Source: DASULK01 sp036278255
GTDB taxonomy: Bacteria > Actinomycetota > Actinomycetes > Mycobacteriales > Micromonosporaceae
Direction of reading: 5' to 3'
DNA length: 18,722 nucleotides
NCBI GenBank assembly: GCA_036278255.1
Contig: DASULK010000153.1
Location: 1 to 18,722, forward strand
In this document: one piece after another, positions 1 to 7,810 of the stretch
Layout: the number at the start of each line of letters is the position of its first letter
Position numbering within the stretch: the first letter of the stretch is position 1
Program-made: the position numbers and the translations under genes
The notes under the pieces: generated by a model
Database searches by the model: none
What the model was told of the DNA's origin: nothing
What the model saw: the letters and a program-made list of their open reading frames with translations, nothing else

Positions 1-2
1 TC

Positions 3-80
3 TGGGGCCTCATCGACGGCATCATGATCCTGGTGAACGGCGGCACCGATGCCCAGGGACGCCCACTTCGCGACTCCTGA
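3..80 (+). CDS. TM2 domain membrane protein, C-terminal fragment
   Basis: An open frame runs in from the left edge and stops at TGA 78-80, giving 25 residues that begin WGLIDGIMILVNGG and end in GRPLRDS. This matches the end of TM2 domains (Pfam TM2 family), where the second transmembrane helix contains a W-x-L-I-D-x-I-x-I-L pattern followed by a short polar tail. TM2 proteins are small two-helix membrane proteins, usually of unknown role. Only the tail is visible, so the N-terminus and any extra domains cannot be described. It converges on the minus-strand Nudix gene, and a strong hairpin with a U-rich tail follows it. The family call rests on one motif and is moderately sure. Confidence 0.6.
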   Translation, partial: WGLIDGIMILVNGGTDAQGRPLRDS

Positions 81-96
81 TAACCCCGTACCCCGT

Positions 97-161
97 CCCC
101 GCTGATCAAGCACTCCGCGCCCGGTTCCCCGGACGCGGAGACAACCTCTTGGTCAGCGGGG
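97..161 (+). terminator. Long composite hairpin terminator after the TM2 gene
   Basis: Bases 97-110 pair with 148-161 (14 pairs, one G-T). Inside lies a second perfect 7-pair stem, 113-119 with 134-140, and a small CCGG/CCGG stem (121-124 with 129-132) capped by TTCC. On the plus strand a pyrimidine tract, CTTATTCTTTTTCTTTC at 162-178, follows at once, giving a textbook intrinsic terminator for the plus-strand gene. On the minus strand no T-tract follows, so any effect on the Nudix transcript would rest on the hairpin alone. Confidence 0.75.
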
Positions 162-176
162 CTTATTCTTTTTCTT

Positions 177-815
177 TCAGCGGTGCAGCGGCATGTCGGT
201 GGAGCGCAACGACTCCCAACCGGCGTCGCGGGCCCGGGCAGCGGCCAGCAGCCCGGCCACGCACGCGGCATTGGTGATCTCGCCAGCGAACGCCATCGAC
301 ACCGCCTCATCCAGATCGACCCGGGCAACCTGCATGGTCGCCTCCTCGTCGCGTCGCACGTGCCGCTCCGCAGGCGGCACCTCCGACAGCCCCCGGGCGA
401 GGAAGATCCGGATCACCTCGTCGGTGAAGCCGGGCGAGGTGTGCAGATCGACCAGCAGGTCGAGCCGCTCGGCCCGCAGATCAACCTCCTCGGCCAGTTC
501 CCGCGCCGCCGCTGCCGGCAACTCCTCCCCGTCGACGTCGATCAGTCCGGCGGGCAACTCCCAGAGCATCCGCCCCACCGGGTGCCGGTACTGCCGTACC
601 AGCACCGCCCGGTCCCGCTCATCCACCGCCACCACGGCGACCGCACCGACGTGCCGCACGTAGTCGCGGGCCGCCACCCGCCCGTCCGGCATGGTGACCT
701 GGTCGGTGACGACAGTGAAGACCGGGCCGCGGAAACGCTCCTGCCGCGACCGCACCTGGTAGACGTGCTCCCCCTGTGGAGCGTCCGCCGCGTCGCCGTT
801 GCTGCGCCCGTTCAT
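177..815 (-). CDS. Nudix hydrolase, ADP-ribose pyrophosphatase type
   Basis: The product is 212 residues and probably hydrolyses ADP-ribose to AMP and ribose 5-phosphate in the cytoplasm. The Nudix box runs from Gly90 to Leu113. It has one extra residue in the first loop (G-x6-E rather than G-x5-E), then E-x7-R-E-L-A-E-E-V, with the metal-binding glutamates present (RELAEE at 105-110). SPGFTDE at 127-133 places a proline about 16 residues after the box, a mark of the ADP-ribose pyrophosphatase subfamily. The ATG at 815 overlaps the pyrG stop by one base (TGATG), so it is probably translated by coupling to pyrG. It corresponds to Rv1700 by position. Substrate preference is inferred from the family; other NDP-sugars remain possible. 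Confidence 0.88.
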   Translation of the reverse strand: MNGRSNGDAADAPQGEHVYQVRSRQERFRGPVFTVVTDQVTMPDGRVAARDYVRHVGAVAVVAVDERDRAVLVRQYRHPVGRMLWELPAGLIDVDGEELPAAAARELAEEVDLRAERLDLLVDLHTSPGFTDEVIRIFLARGLSEVPPAERHVRRDEEATMQVARVDLDEAVSMAFAGEITNAACVAGLLAAARARDAGWESLRSTDMPLHR

Positions 816-2584
816 CAGTGGGTACCCGCCTTCGCAACCGAATTCTGGTCGCCGGATGCCTCCGGCACCAGCTCCACCGGCAACTTGTCCGCCTCCGAAT
901 AGGCGATGACCGCGGAGACGAACGCGGTCAGGAGCGGGTGGGGCCGGGTCGGCCTGCTCTTCAGCTCCGGGTGCGCCTGGGTCGCCACATAGAACGGATG
1001 CTGCTCCCGGTCCAACTCGATGAACTCGACCAGCCGGCCATCCGGCGACGTGCCGGAGATCCGCAGCCCCGCCTTGGTCAGGATCTCGCGGTAGGCGTTG
1101 TTCACCTCGTAACGGTGCCGGTGCCGCTCGCTGACCTCAGTGGTGCCGTACGCCTCGGCGACGATCGAGCCCTCGACCAGCTTGGCTGGGTAGGAGCCCA
1201 CCCGCATCGTCCCCCCGAGGTCGCCCCGGCCAGCCACGATCTCCTCCCGCTCGGCCGGGATCGCGATGACCGGATGGCCGCACGACTCGTCGAACTCCAC
1301 CGAGTTCGCCCCCTCCAGACCGGCCAGATGACGCGCCACGTCAATCGACATGCACTGCAGACCCAGGGCGAGCCCGAGGATCGGAATCTTGTTCTCCCGG
1401 GCGTAGCGGGCCGCGGCAACCTTGCCCTCGATTCCGCGGACCCCGAAGCCGCCGGGGATGACGACGCCGTCGATCCCGGCGAAGGCGGCGGCGGTCCCCG
1501 AGGGGGTCTCGCACTCGTCGCTCGGCACCCAGTGCAGCTCCACCCGGGCGTGGTGGGCGAACCCCGCGGTCCGAATCGCCTCGCTCACCGACAGGTAGGC
1601 GTCCGGCATCTCGACGTACTTGCCCACTAGGGCGACGCGCACCGTCTGCCGCGGATTGTGCACCCGGTCGAGCAGGTCGTCCCAGCTGGTCCAGTCCACG
1701 TCCCGGAACGACAACCCCAGCCGGCGTACCACGTAGGCGTCCAGCCCCTCGCGGTGCAGCACCTTCGGAATGTCGTAGATGCTCGGGGCGTCGGGGGCGG
1801 CCACCACCGCCTCGCGGTCCACATCCGAGTAGAGCGACAGCTTGTGCTTGAGCTTGTCTGGGATCTCCCGGTCGGACCGACACACAATGGCGTCGGGCTG
1901 GATACCGATGTTACGCAGCGCGGCGACCGAGTGCTGGGTGGGTTTGGTCTTCAGCTCCCCGGCGGGGGCGAGATAGGGCACCAGAGACACATGCAGGTAG
2001 AAGCAGTTGTCCCTCCCGAGGTCGTGGCGGATCTGCCGGATCGACTCCAGGAACGGCAGCGACTCGATGTCACCGACCGTGCCCCCCACCTCGGTAATCA
2101 CCACATCCGGCCGCCCCGCCCCCGGATCAGCCGGATCGAGGTCCCCCATCGACAGGATCCGCGCCTTGATCTCGTTGGTGATGTGCGGGATCACCTGCAC
2201 CGTGTCGCCGAGATACTCCCCGCGCCGTTCCTTGGCGATCACCGCCGAGTAGATCTGCCCGGTGGTGACGTTGGCCTTGCCCGACAGGTCCCGGTCAAGG
2301 AAGCGCTCGTAGTGGCCGACGTCCAGGTCGGTCTCCGCGCCATCCTCGGTGACGAAGACCTCACCATGCTGGAACGGATTCATCGTGCCAGGGTCGACAT
2401 TGAGATAGGGGTCGAGTTTCTGCATCACCACCCGCAGTCCGCGGGCGGAGAGCAGATTTCCGAGACTGGAGGCCGTCAGGCCCTTGCCGAGAGAGGAGGC
2501 GACGCCTCCGGTGACGAAGATGTGCTTGGGCGAAACATCCGCCGTCCGCGATGAGGCCAAGGCCAGCTCCCGTGGTCGTTGCAT
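815..2584 (-). CDS. pyrG: CTP synthase with Ala in place of the glutaminase Cys
   Basis: CTP synthase converts UTP to CTP using ATP and ammonia, normally taken from glutamine. The 589-residue length is usual. The synthase domain (about 19-290) has the P-loop GGVASSLGKG (26-35), LDPYLNVDPGTMNPFQHGE (57-75) and EVGGTVGDIES (165-175). The class I amidotransferase domain (about 314-562) keeps the oxyanion-hole segment PGGFGVRG (377-384), RHRHRYEVN (487-495) and the His538/Glu540 pair in AHPEL. The nucleophile elbow, however, reads ILGLALGLQC. Position 406, where C-L-G is expected, is alanine (codon GCC, bases 1367-1369), so glutamine-dependent activity should be lost or carried by another route. 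The ATG at 2584 is the only reasonable in-frame start; its ribosome site is weak. Confidence 0.95.
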   Translation of the reverse strand: MQRPRELALASSRTADVSPKHIFVTGGVASSLGKGLTASSLGNLLSARGLRVVMQKLDPYLNVDPGTMNPFQHGEVFVTEDGAETDLDVGHYERFLDRDLSGKANVTTGQIYSAVIAKERRGEYLGDTVQVIPHITNEIKARILSMGDLDPADPGAGRPDVVITEVGGTVGDIESLPFLESIRQIRHDLGRDNCFYLHVSLVPYLAPAGELKTKPTQHSVAALRNIGIQPDAIVCRSDREIPDKLKHKLSLYSDVDREAVVAAPDAPSIYDIPKVLHREGLDAYVVRRLGLSFRDVDWTSWDDLLDRVHNPRQTVRVALVGKYVEMPDAYLSVSEAIRTAGFAHHARVELHWVPSDECETPSGTAAAFAGIDGVVIPGGFGVRGIEGKVAAARYARENKIPILGLALGLQCMSIDVARHLAGLEGANSVEFDESCGHPVIAIPAEREEIVAGRGDLGGTMRVGSYPAKLVEGSIVAEAYGTTEVSERHRHRYEVNNAYREILTKAGLRISGTSPDGRLVEFIELDREQHPFYVATQAHPELKSRPTRPHPLLTAFVSAVIAYSEADKLPVELVPEASGDQNSVAKAGTH

Positions 2585-2709
2585 CGGTCATGCAGACCGC
2601 CACGTCGTCCAGACGCGATCACGCGATCCACGGGATTCCACGGTAACACCTTTCCCTGACGACGCACCGGCAGCACCCCACCGTTCCATGCTGGAGCAGC
2701 CAGCGGCGG
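2585..2709 (-). other. pyrG upstream gap
   Basis: This 125-base gap separates pyrG from the cassette gene upstream of it and probably carries the pyrG promoter. A TACCGT matching the actinobacterial -10 pattern TAnnnT lies near 2643-2648 on the minus strand, but no clear -35 is seen at normal spacing. A weak hairpin (GCTGG/CCAGC, 2690-2704) follows the stop of the upstream gene without a T-tract. Nearby, GATCGCG is directly repeated. No pyrimidine-sensing attenuator or leader peptide was seen. Confidence 0.3.
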
Positions 2710-4902
2710 TTACCCGGGGCCGACCTGCGCCCCGCCCGCGGACGCGGTGGAATCCGACGGCTGGGTCCTCTCCAGCACCGCCGGGCCCTCCGGCACCGGC
2801 CCCGGCGGACAGGTGCGGTCGGCCGAACGGGCCAGCACCCGCAACGCCGTCAGCGCGGCCACGGGGACGGTCAGGGCCGCCGCGGCCCCGGCCACGTCGA
2901 GGGCGGTGCCGCCGAGCAGCCCGGCGATCAGCGCGGCCACCACGACGCCGACCATGCCGGCACGGACCGCCGGGTAGAGCCCGAAGAGCCGGTTCAGCCC
3001 GCCCCAGGGCCGCAGCAGCGCAAACCACACCAGCACCGCGCCGACGACGGCCAGCACCGGCAGCGGGCTCCCCACCAGGGCGGCCAGGCTGTCCGATCCG
3101 GTCCGGGCCACCGTCAGGCCCCCGGTGCCGTCAGCGAGATCGTTGAGGAAACGCGCCAGACCGCCCCTTCCAGCCGAGGGCTGACGCAGCTCCAGGACCG
3201 CGAAGCCGCCCGTGACCGCGAGCCCCGCCATCGCCGCCCAGGTCAGCCGCGCGAAGGTCAACCAGCCGCCGGTGGCGATGGCCGCGGCGATGCTCACCCC
3301 GGCGGTCAGGGCGATCGCCCCCACCGGATCGGAGCCGAGATAAGGACTACCGACCACCACCACCCCGATACCGCCGGCCAGCACCAGCACCGCCGGGCGC
3401 CAGCCCCGCCGCACCCGCTGCGCCAGCCAGGCCGTCGACAGCAGCACGCCGGCGATGAAGACCCCCAGCCCCACGGTGCCGAGGCCGGCATACCGGGCCC
3501 CCTCGATCGCCGAATACCCCGCCACCCCGTTGAGTTGAAGTCGGGCACCGGTCACCACATCCGCCCCAACGACCACCGCGGCGAGGACGGCGACCAGCCC
3601 CATCGGCCCGAGCGACGTCCGATACGACGGCACCAGGCGCACCCCGGCGGTGACCAGGCCAAGCAGCAGCACGGTCACCGCCCCGAAGAGCAGATCGCCC
3701 TGGTCGGTGCGCCACCAGGGCACGGCGTCGGCGAGCAGCGCCACCGGGATCGCCAGGGCGGCGGCGATGAGCAGGACCTCGACCACGGCCAGGATCCGCG
3801 TTGGCACCGGCGTCGGGCCGGCCGGGCCGGCGTAGGGGCGGGCACGTCGCAGCAGCGGCAGCACCACGACCGCCAGGATGAGCTGCAGGGCCGCCAGCAA
3901 TCCGAAGAACCAGGTCGCCACCCGCCGCTGCGCCCGGGCCTCCCGGTCCGCGTCGGCGGGCTGCGCGATCGCTGCGGCCAGATCCGCGGGACGGCCGGTC
4001 ACGGTGGTCGCCGCCTCGCCGGTGAAGAGGCGTTCCGGCATCGACCGGCCCAGGGCCGCCAACGCCGTCGGTGCCAGATCGACCAGCTGCACGTAGCCGT
4101 CCCGCCCGGTACTGGCGGAGGTGAGCCAACCACCGGCCCAGCCGGGCCCATCGGCGATCGCAATGTGCAGCCCGGACGACTGTTCGGTGTCGGCGAGACC
4201 GGCCACCAGCACCAGGGACCGTTCGGGTCGGGCGGCCAGGGCGCGGGCCAGCACCTCGTCGGCCTGCCGGGCGGTCACCATCCGTCGCTCCGGCTCCTCA
4301 CCGGCGACCACGCCGAGGTCGACGATGCTGAGGACACAGGAGGCGAGCAGATCCGCCGGCTCCTCCGGCAGGGTCGATTCGTACCGGTCGACCCGGCCGA
4401 ACGGCCGCGCGGCGGCCACCGCCGCACCAGGGCCGACCGCGACGGTGCAGCGGACCGATTCGGCCAGTGCGCCCGGCACCGCCCCCCAGGGCAGTTTCTC
4501 CTTGTTGTGCAACACGGCCGAGCGTTGGTCCGGCAGGTTCGCGCCGATCCCGTCCGGCTCCTCGATGACCATCTCCAACGGACGACACACGCCGCTGGGT
4601 GCATTGTCGGCCCAGGAGGCGTAGTTACCGGCGCCGAGGGTGAGCCAGCCGTCGACCGGGCAGGTCGGGCGCCGGGCCGACCGCGTCGACAGGGAACCGA
4701 TCGAGCCCCGCTCGGCCAGCCGCCACAGCGTCGGAGTGTTCACCGGGTCGATGTCACCCCACCGCAGCCCGGCCGCACCGGCAATGACCACATGGTCGGC
4801 CGTCCGCCGTGGCGCGTCGACCGCCGGCCGCATGACCAGGGCACCCAGCCCCATCACCACGACCACCACCGACAGCAGGGCGGGCAGCACCCGACGCCGC
4901 AT
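2710..4902 (-). CDS. Polytopic membrane protein with degenerate alkaline-phosphatase-like ectodomain
   Basis: The product is 730 residues. A signal-anchor helix (about 5-24) leads to an extracytoplasmic domain (about 30-327), then about ten or eleven hydrophobic helices (about 330-690) and a Pro/Ser-rich tail. The ectodomain resembles the alkaline phosphatase superfamily: VVIAGAAGLRWGD (38-50), TPTLWRLAERG (56-66), a Thr/Ser-bearing turn and WLTLGAGN (86-93), and VDLAPTALAALG (274-285). The metal-binding Asp expected before GLRW is absent (AGAAGLRW), and no SDHG-type motif is clear, so it may be a non-catalytic relative. NGVAGYSAIEGARYAGLG (458-475) between helices looks conserved. Its ATG overlaps the stop of the glycosyltransferase gene (TGATG). 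A role in an envelope polymer is inferred from context only. Confidence 0.75.
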   Translation of the reverse strand: MRRRVLPALLSVVVVVMGLGALVMRPAVDAPRRTADHVVIAGAAGLRWGDIDPVNTPTLWRLAERGSIGSLSTRSARRPTCPVDGWLTLGAGNYASWADNAPSGVCRPLEMVIEEPDGIGANLPDQRSAVLHNKEKLPWGAVPGALAESVRCTVAVGPGAAVAAARPFGRVDRYESTLPEEPADLLASCVLSIVDLGVVAGEEPERRMVTARQADEVLARALAARPERSLVLVAGLADTEQSSGLHIAIADGPGWAGGWLTSASTGRDGYVQLVDLAPTALAALGRSMPERLFTGEAATTVTGRPADLAAAIAQPADADREARAQRRVATWFFGLLAALQLILAVVVLPLLRRARPYAGPAGPTPVPTRILAVVEVLLIAAALAIPVALLADAVPWWRTDQGDLLFGAVTVLLLGLVTAGVRLVPSYRTSLGPMGLVAVLAAVVVGADVVTGARLQLNGVAGYSAIEGARYAGLGTVGLGVFIAGVLLSTAWLAQRVRRGWRPAVLVLAGGIGVVVVGSPYLGSDPVGAIALTAGVSIAAAIATGGWLTFARLTWAAMAGLAVTGGFAVLELRQPSAGRGGLARFLNDLADGTGGLTVARTGSDSLAALVGSPLPVLAVVGAVLVWFALLRPWGGLNRLFGLYPAVRAGMVGVVVAALIAGLLGGTALDVAGAAAALTVPVAALTALRVLARSADRTCPPGPVPEGPAVLERTQPSDSTASAGGAQVGPG

Positions 4903-6074
4903 CAGCCGGGCCCCCTCGGCGAGTCGCCACGCCGGCCGGTGCCCGACGGCCCGCCGAGTTCACGGTAGAGGTTGGTGAGGTATGTGAGCGTGTCAGCCTC
5001 GGTGGGCCAGGTGGCGGCCTGGGCGACCCCCCGGCGGGCCAGCTCGGCGCGCCGCCCGTCGTCGGCCAGCAACGCACGTACGGCGCGGTCGACCGCATCG
5101 ATGTCGCCAGGCGGCACGAGCACCGCCGCGTCCGCGACAAGATCGGGCAAACCCCCGACAGCGGTGGCCACCAACGGCACCCCCGCACGCAGCGCCTCCT
5201 GCGCGAAGAGTTGCCGGGCCTCCCAGTCGCTGGTGACCACGGCGAGATCCGCTCCGGTGAGCAGATCGGCCACATCGCTGCGGTGCCCGAGCAGAGTCAC
5301 CGGGGCGCGAGCCGCTGAGATACGGGCCGCAAGCCGCAGATAGCTGGGACCGCTGCCGGCGACCACCACGGCGGGCGGCGGGCTCAGATCACGCCACCGG
5401 GCGGCCGCATCCACCAGCACGTCGTACCGCTTCTGCGGGTGCAGCCGACCGACCGAGAGGATCAGCGGCTGTTGCGGCGCCACACCGAACTCGGCGCGTA
5501 CGGCCGACCTGCCGCGCCGTGGCGGCGACAAGGAGGGGGCCGCGACCGGCGCCAAACGCGCGTCGTCGGCGCCGAGGGTACGAGCCCGGTCGACCAGGTC
5601 GGCGGAGGCGCCCAGCGACACCCGCGCCGACCGGGCCACGATCCGCTCGGCCAGCCGGGACAGCCTTCCGCGCAGCCCCTTGGCGAGCACCGCGTTGTGC
5701 CAGGTCACCACGACCGGCTGGGCGGGGCGGGCGAGCACCGCCACGAGGCCGGCGCGCAGCCCGTGGGCGTGCACGACGCCGATGTCGGGTGTGAGCGCCC
5801 GCCGCAGCGCGGTAACCGCCCGGTAGTCGGCCGGGGTGGGGTTGGGAGGGACCTCCACCGGTACGAACCGGGCGCCCGCGGCGGTGAAGCCGAACTGTTC
5901 GTTGGTGGCCGCGGGGCCGCACACCGTCACCGCGATGCCCGCCGCGGGTAGTCCACGGGCCAGCGAGGCGACGTGCTGGCCGACTCCACCGGTGCTGGAG
6001 GCGAGGACGAGGGCAACCGCTCCGGGCCCGCCACCCGGGCCCGCCACCTCGGAACGCTCACTGCTGGCGCTCAG
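4902..6074 (-). CDS. GT4-family glycosyltransferase
   Basis: This is a GT-B fold, retaining family 4 glycosyltransferase that probably transfers a sugar from a nucleotide donor to a lipid-linked or envelope acceptor at the cytoplasmic face. The N-terminal domain starts with a glycine turn (SSTGGVGQHV, 27-35) and has VVHAHGLRAG (100-109). The donor-binding domain has ILSVGRLHPQKRYDVLVDAA (205-224) and an E-x7-E pair (Glu285, Glu293), followed by VATAVGGLPDLV. The start is chosen as CTG 6074-6072 because a GGAAGGAG (6083-6090) lies eight bases upstream. A GTG at 6047 is the alternative and has no good ribosome site. The open frame extends to 6548, but that part would overlap the flippase gene and is not coding-like. 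The gene is coupled to neighbours on both sides. Acceptor and sugar are unknown. Confidence 0.88.
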   Translation of the reverse strand: MSASSERSEVAGPGGGPGAVALVLASSTGGVGQHVASLARGLPAAGIAVTVCGPAATNEQFGFTAAGARFVPVEVPPNPTPADYRAVTALRRALTPDIGVVHAHGLRAGLVAVLARPAQPVVVTWHNAVLAKGLRGRLSRLAERIVARSARVSLGASADLVDRARTLGADDARLAPVAAPSLSPPRRGRSAVRAEFGVAPQQPLILSVGRLHPQKRYDVLVDAAARWRDLSPPPAVVVAGSGPSYLRLAARISAARAPVTLLGHRSDVADLLTGADLAVVTSDWEARQLFAQEALRAGVPLVATAVGGLPDLVADAAVLVPPGDIDAVDRAVRALLADDGRRAELARRGVAQAATWPTEADTLTYLTNLYRELGGPSGTGRRGDSPRGPG

Positions 6075-6079
6075 TTCAC

Positions 6080-7810
6080 CTACTCCTTCCCGTCGCCCGG
6101 CCCGCCCGGGCGGGCCAGTTTGCTCCGGTCGGGACGCCACCGCCGGCTCATGCCGTGAATTCTCCCCCACGCCGCGTTGAGTAGCGGACGGACGTCCTGC
6201 CGGTCCAGTGGATACGCCATCGCGAAGAAAACCGCCGCCACCACCGCAGCGGTCAACACACCCGGCAGCAATGCGCCCCATCCCCGGCCGCCGCCCAGCA
6301 GCGGGGTGAGCACATGGGCCACGACAACACCGGCGAGCGCCGCGGCGAGGCCGGCCGCCAGACCCACCCCCGCTGACCGGGTGAGGCCAGCCAACGCGGC
6401 GCGGCCAGCGCCGCGCAGCACCGCCGTGACCAGCAGCGCCCCCAGCACCAGCATCCCGATCGAGTTGCCCAAGGTCACCGCGAGGACCCGGTACTCCACC
6501 GCAAGGATGGCGGAGAGCGTAACGGCGGCGGCCGGGACGGCCAGCCATCCGAGGGCGGTGACGGCCGCCGCCGACCGGGCACCGCCCCGGGCGTACAGGG
6601 CGCGGGTCAGAACGGCGAAAAGCCCGTACCCGATGAGCCCAGGCCCGAACCCGGCGATCGCGGCGACCGAGCTCGGTGCGGCGTCTGGCCAGAAAAAGTG
6701 GGCCACCGGTTCGGCGGTGGCGACCAGTGCCGCCGCGCCGAGGCAGCTGAGCAGCAGTACCCCACGCGTCGCGGGAGCCAGGATGCGACGGTAGGCCGCT
6801 TCGTCCCCGGTGGCGTGGGCGGCGGCCAGGGTCGGGTACGCAGCCACGGCCAACGGCACCGCGAGCACCGCCCAGGGCAGCAGGTAGAGAGCCTGGGCGA
6901 GGTTGAAGATGACGGCCGCGCCTTTCGGACCGCCGGTGAGCTGCCGCAGCAGCACCAGCAGGGCGATCTGCTGGGCGGCCACGGTCACCGCCCCGGCCAG
7001 GGCGAGCCCACCCACCTTGCGGCGGGCCTCGGCGGTGAACCGGTACCCGGGGCGGAGCCGCAACCGCAGCCGCCGGAGCGGGATCAGCAGGGAGAGTGAG
7101 AGCACCACCACCCCGAGGGTGGTGCCGACGGAGAGGATCAGTTCACCGCTCCGGCTGACGTGGGCGATGCCGACCCGCACCCCCTCCCGGAGCGCGAAGA
7201 GGTAGTAGACGCCGATCACGGTCACGCTGGAGAGCAGCGGCGCGATCACCGGCCAGGCGAACCGGCGGTGTGCCTGCAGCACCCCGGTGAGCACGATGCC
7301 GATGCCGTAGAGCGGCAGCTGTGGGGCGAAGACCCGCAACATCCGGGCGCCGGCGGCGATCTCCAGGTCGGGGCGTTCGACGGCGAGCAGCCCGATGATC
7401 GGCTCGGCGAGGAGTGCGACGAGGAGCGCCAGCGGTACCAGCAGGGTCAGGATCCAGGTGAGCAGCGCGCCGGTGGTGGCCGCTACCGTCGCCCGGTCAC
7501 CGACAGCGACCGCACCGGCGAGCAGGGGTACGACCAGGCTGGCCAGCGCGCCACCGGCCACGATCTCGAAGATGATGTTGGGCAGGGTGTTGGCGACCAC
7601 GTACATGTCACCGAGATCGCTGTGCTCCCCCATCAGCCAGGTGAAGACGACGTTGCGTCCGAACCCGGCTAGCCGGCTGGCCACGGTGAGGACGGCGATG
7701 AGGGTGGCGGCACCGGCGATCCGTCCGGTGCCGAGCGGGGTGGGGTCCGCCACGTCAGCCGGGCGTTCCGGGGCGGCTCGCGTGGGACACGGCCTCGCCG
7801 GAGGGTGCAT
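6080..7810 (-). CDS. MurJ/MviN-family lipid flippase
   Basis: The product is 576 residues, almost entirely hydrophobic, with about 14 predicted helices and a short Pro-rich cytoplasmic N-terminus. It belongs to the MurJ (MviN) branch of the MOP superfamily, which flips undecaprenyl-linked intermediates across the membrane. The N-terminal signature is visible: ASRLAGFGRNVVFTW (44-58), GDMYVVANTLPNIIFEI (67-83) and AGGALASLVVPLLAGA (85-100). The ATG at 7810 is preferred because GGAGAG (7817-7822) sits six bases upstream. The frame stays open to an ATG at 7843, and a GTG at 7753 just after the preceding stop is a shorter option. The chosen start overlaps the preceding gene by 56 bases. Because it sits with sugar transferases in an accessory cassette, it may be a paralogue dedicated to another lipid-linked polymer and not the housekeeping lipid II flippase. 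Confidence 0.88.
   Translation of the reverse strand: MHPPARPCPTRAAPERPADVADPTPLGTGRIAGAATLIAVLTVASRLAGFGRNVVFTWLMGEHSDLGDMYVVANTLPNIIFEIVAGGALASLVVPLLAGAVAVGDRATVAATTGALLTWILTLLVPLALLVALLAEPIIGLLAVERPDLEIAAGARMLRVFAPQLPLYGIGIVLTGVLQAHRRFAWPVIAPLLSSVTVIGVYYLFALREGVRVGIAHVSRSGELILSVGTTLGVVVLSLSLLIPLRRLRLRLRPGYRFTAEARRKVGGLALAGAVTVAAQQIALLVLLRQLTGGPKGAAVIFNLAQALYLLPWAVLAVPLAVAAYPTLAAAHATGDEAAYRRILAPATRGVLLLSCLGAAALVATAEPVAHFFWPDAAPSSVAAIAGFGPGLIGYGLFAVLTRALYARGGARSAAAVTALGWLAVPAAAVTLSAILAVEYRVLAVTLGNSIGMLVLGALLVTAVLRGAGRAALAGLTRSAGVGLAAGLAAALAGVVVAHVLTPLLGGGRGWGALLPGVLTAAVVAAVFFAMAYPLDRQDVRPLLNAAWGRIHGMSRRWRPDRSKLARPGGPGDGKE
6083..6090 (-). promoter_or_regulatory. Ribosome binding site for the GT4 gene
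   Basis: GGAAGGAG lies eight bases before CTG 6074 and inside the last codons of the flippase gene. It is the reason for choosing a CTG start, since no ATG or GTG in frame has a comparable site. An in-frame GTG lies nine codons further in. Confidence 0.5.

Noticed and set aside
97..161. tRNA or tRNA-like gene
   Set aside because: The paired ends suggested an acceptor stem, but the length, arm layout and lack of a T-loop sequence do not fit. A terminator with a T-run explains it better.
6075..6548. Upstream extension of the glycosyltransferase frame
   Set aside because: It lies over the C-terminal helices of the flippase and reads as Gly/Arg-rich noise. A good ribosome site occurs just before 6074.
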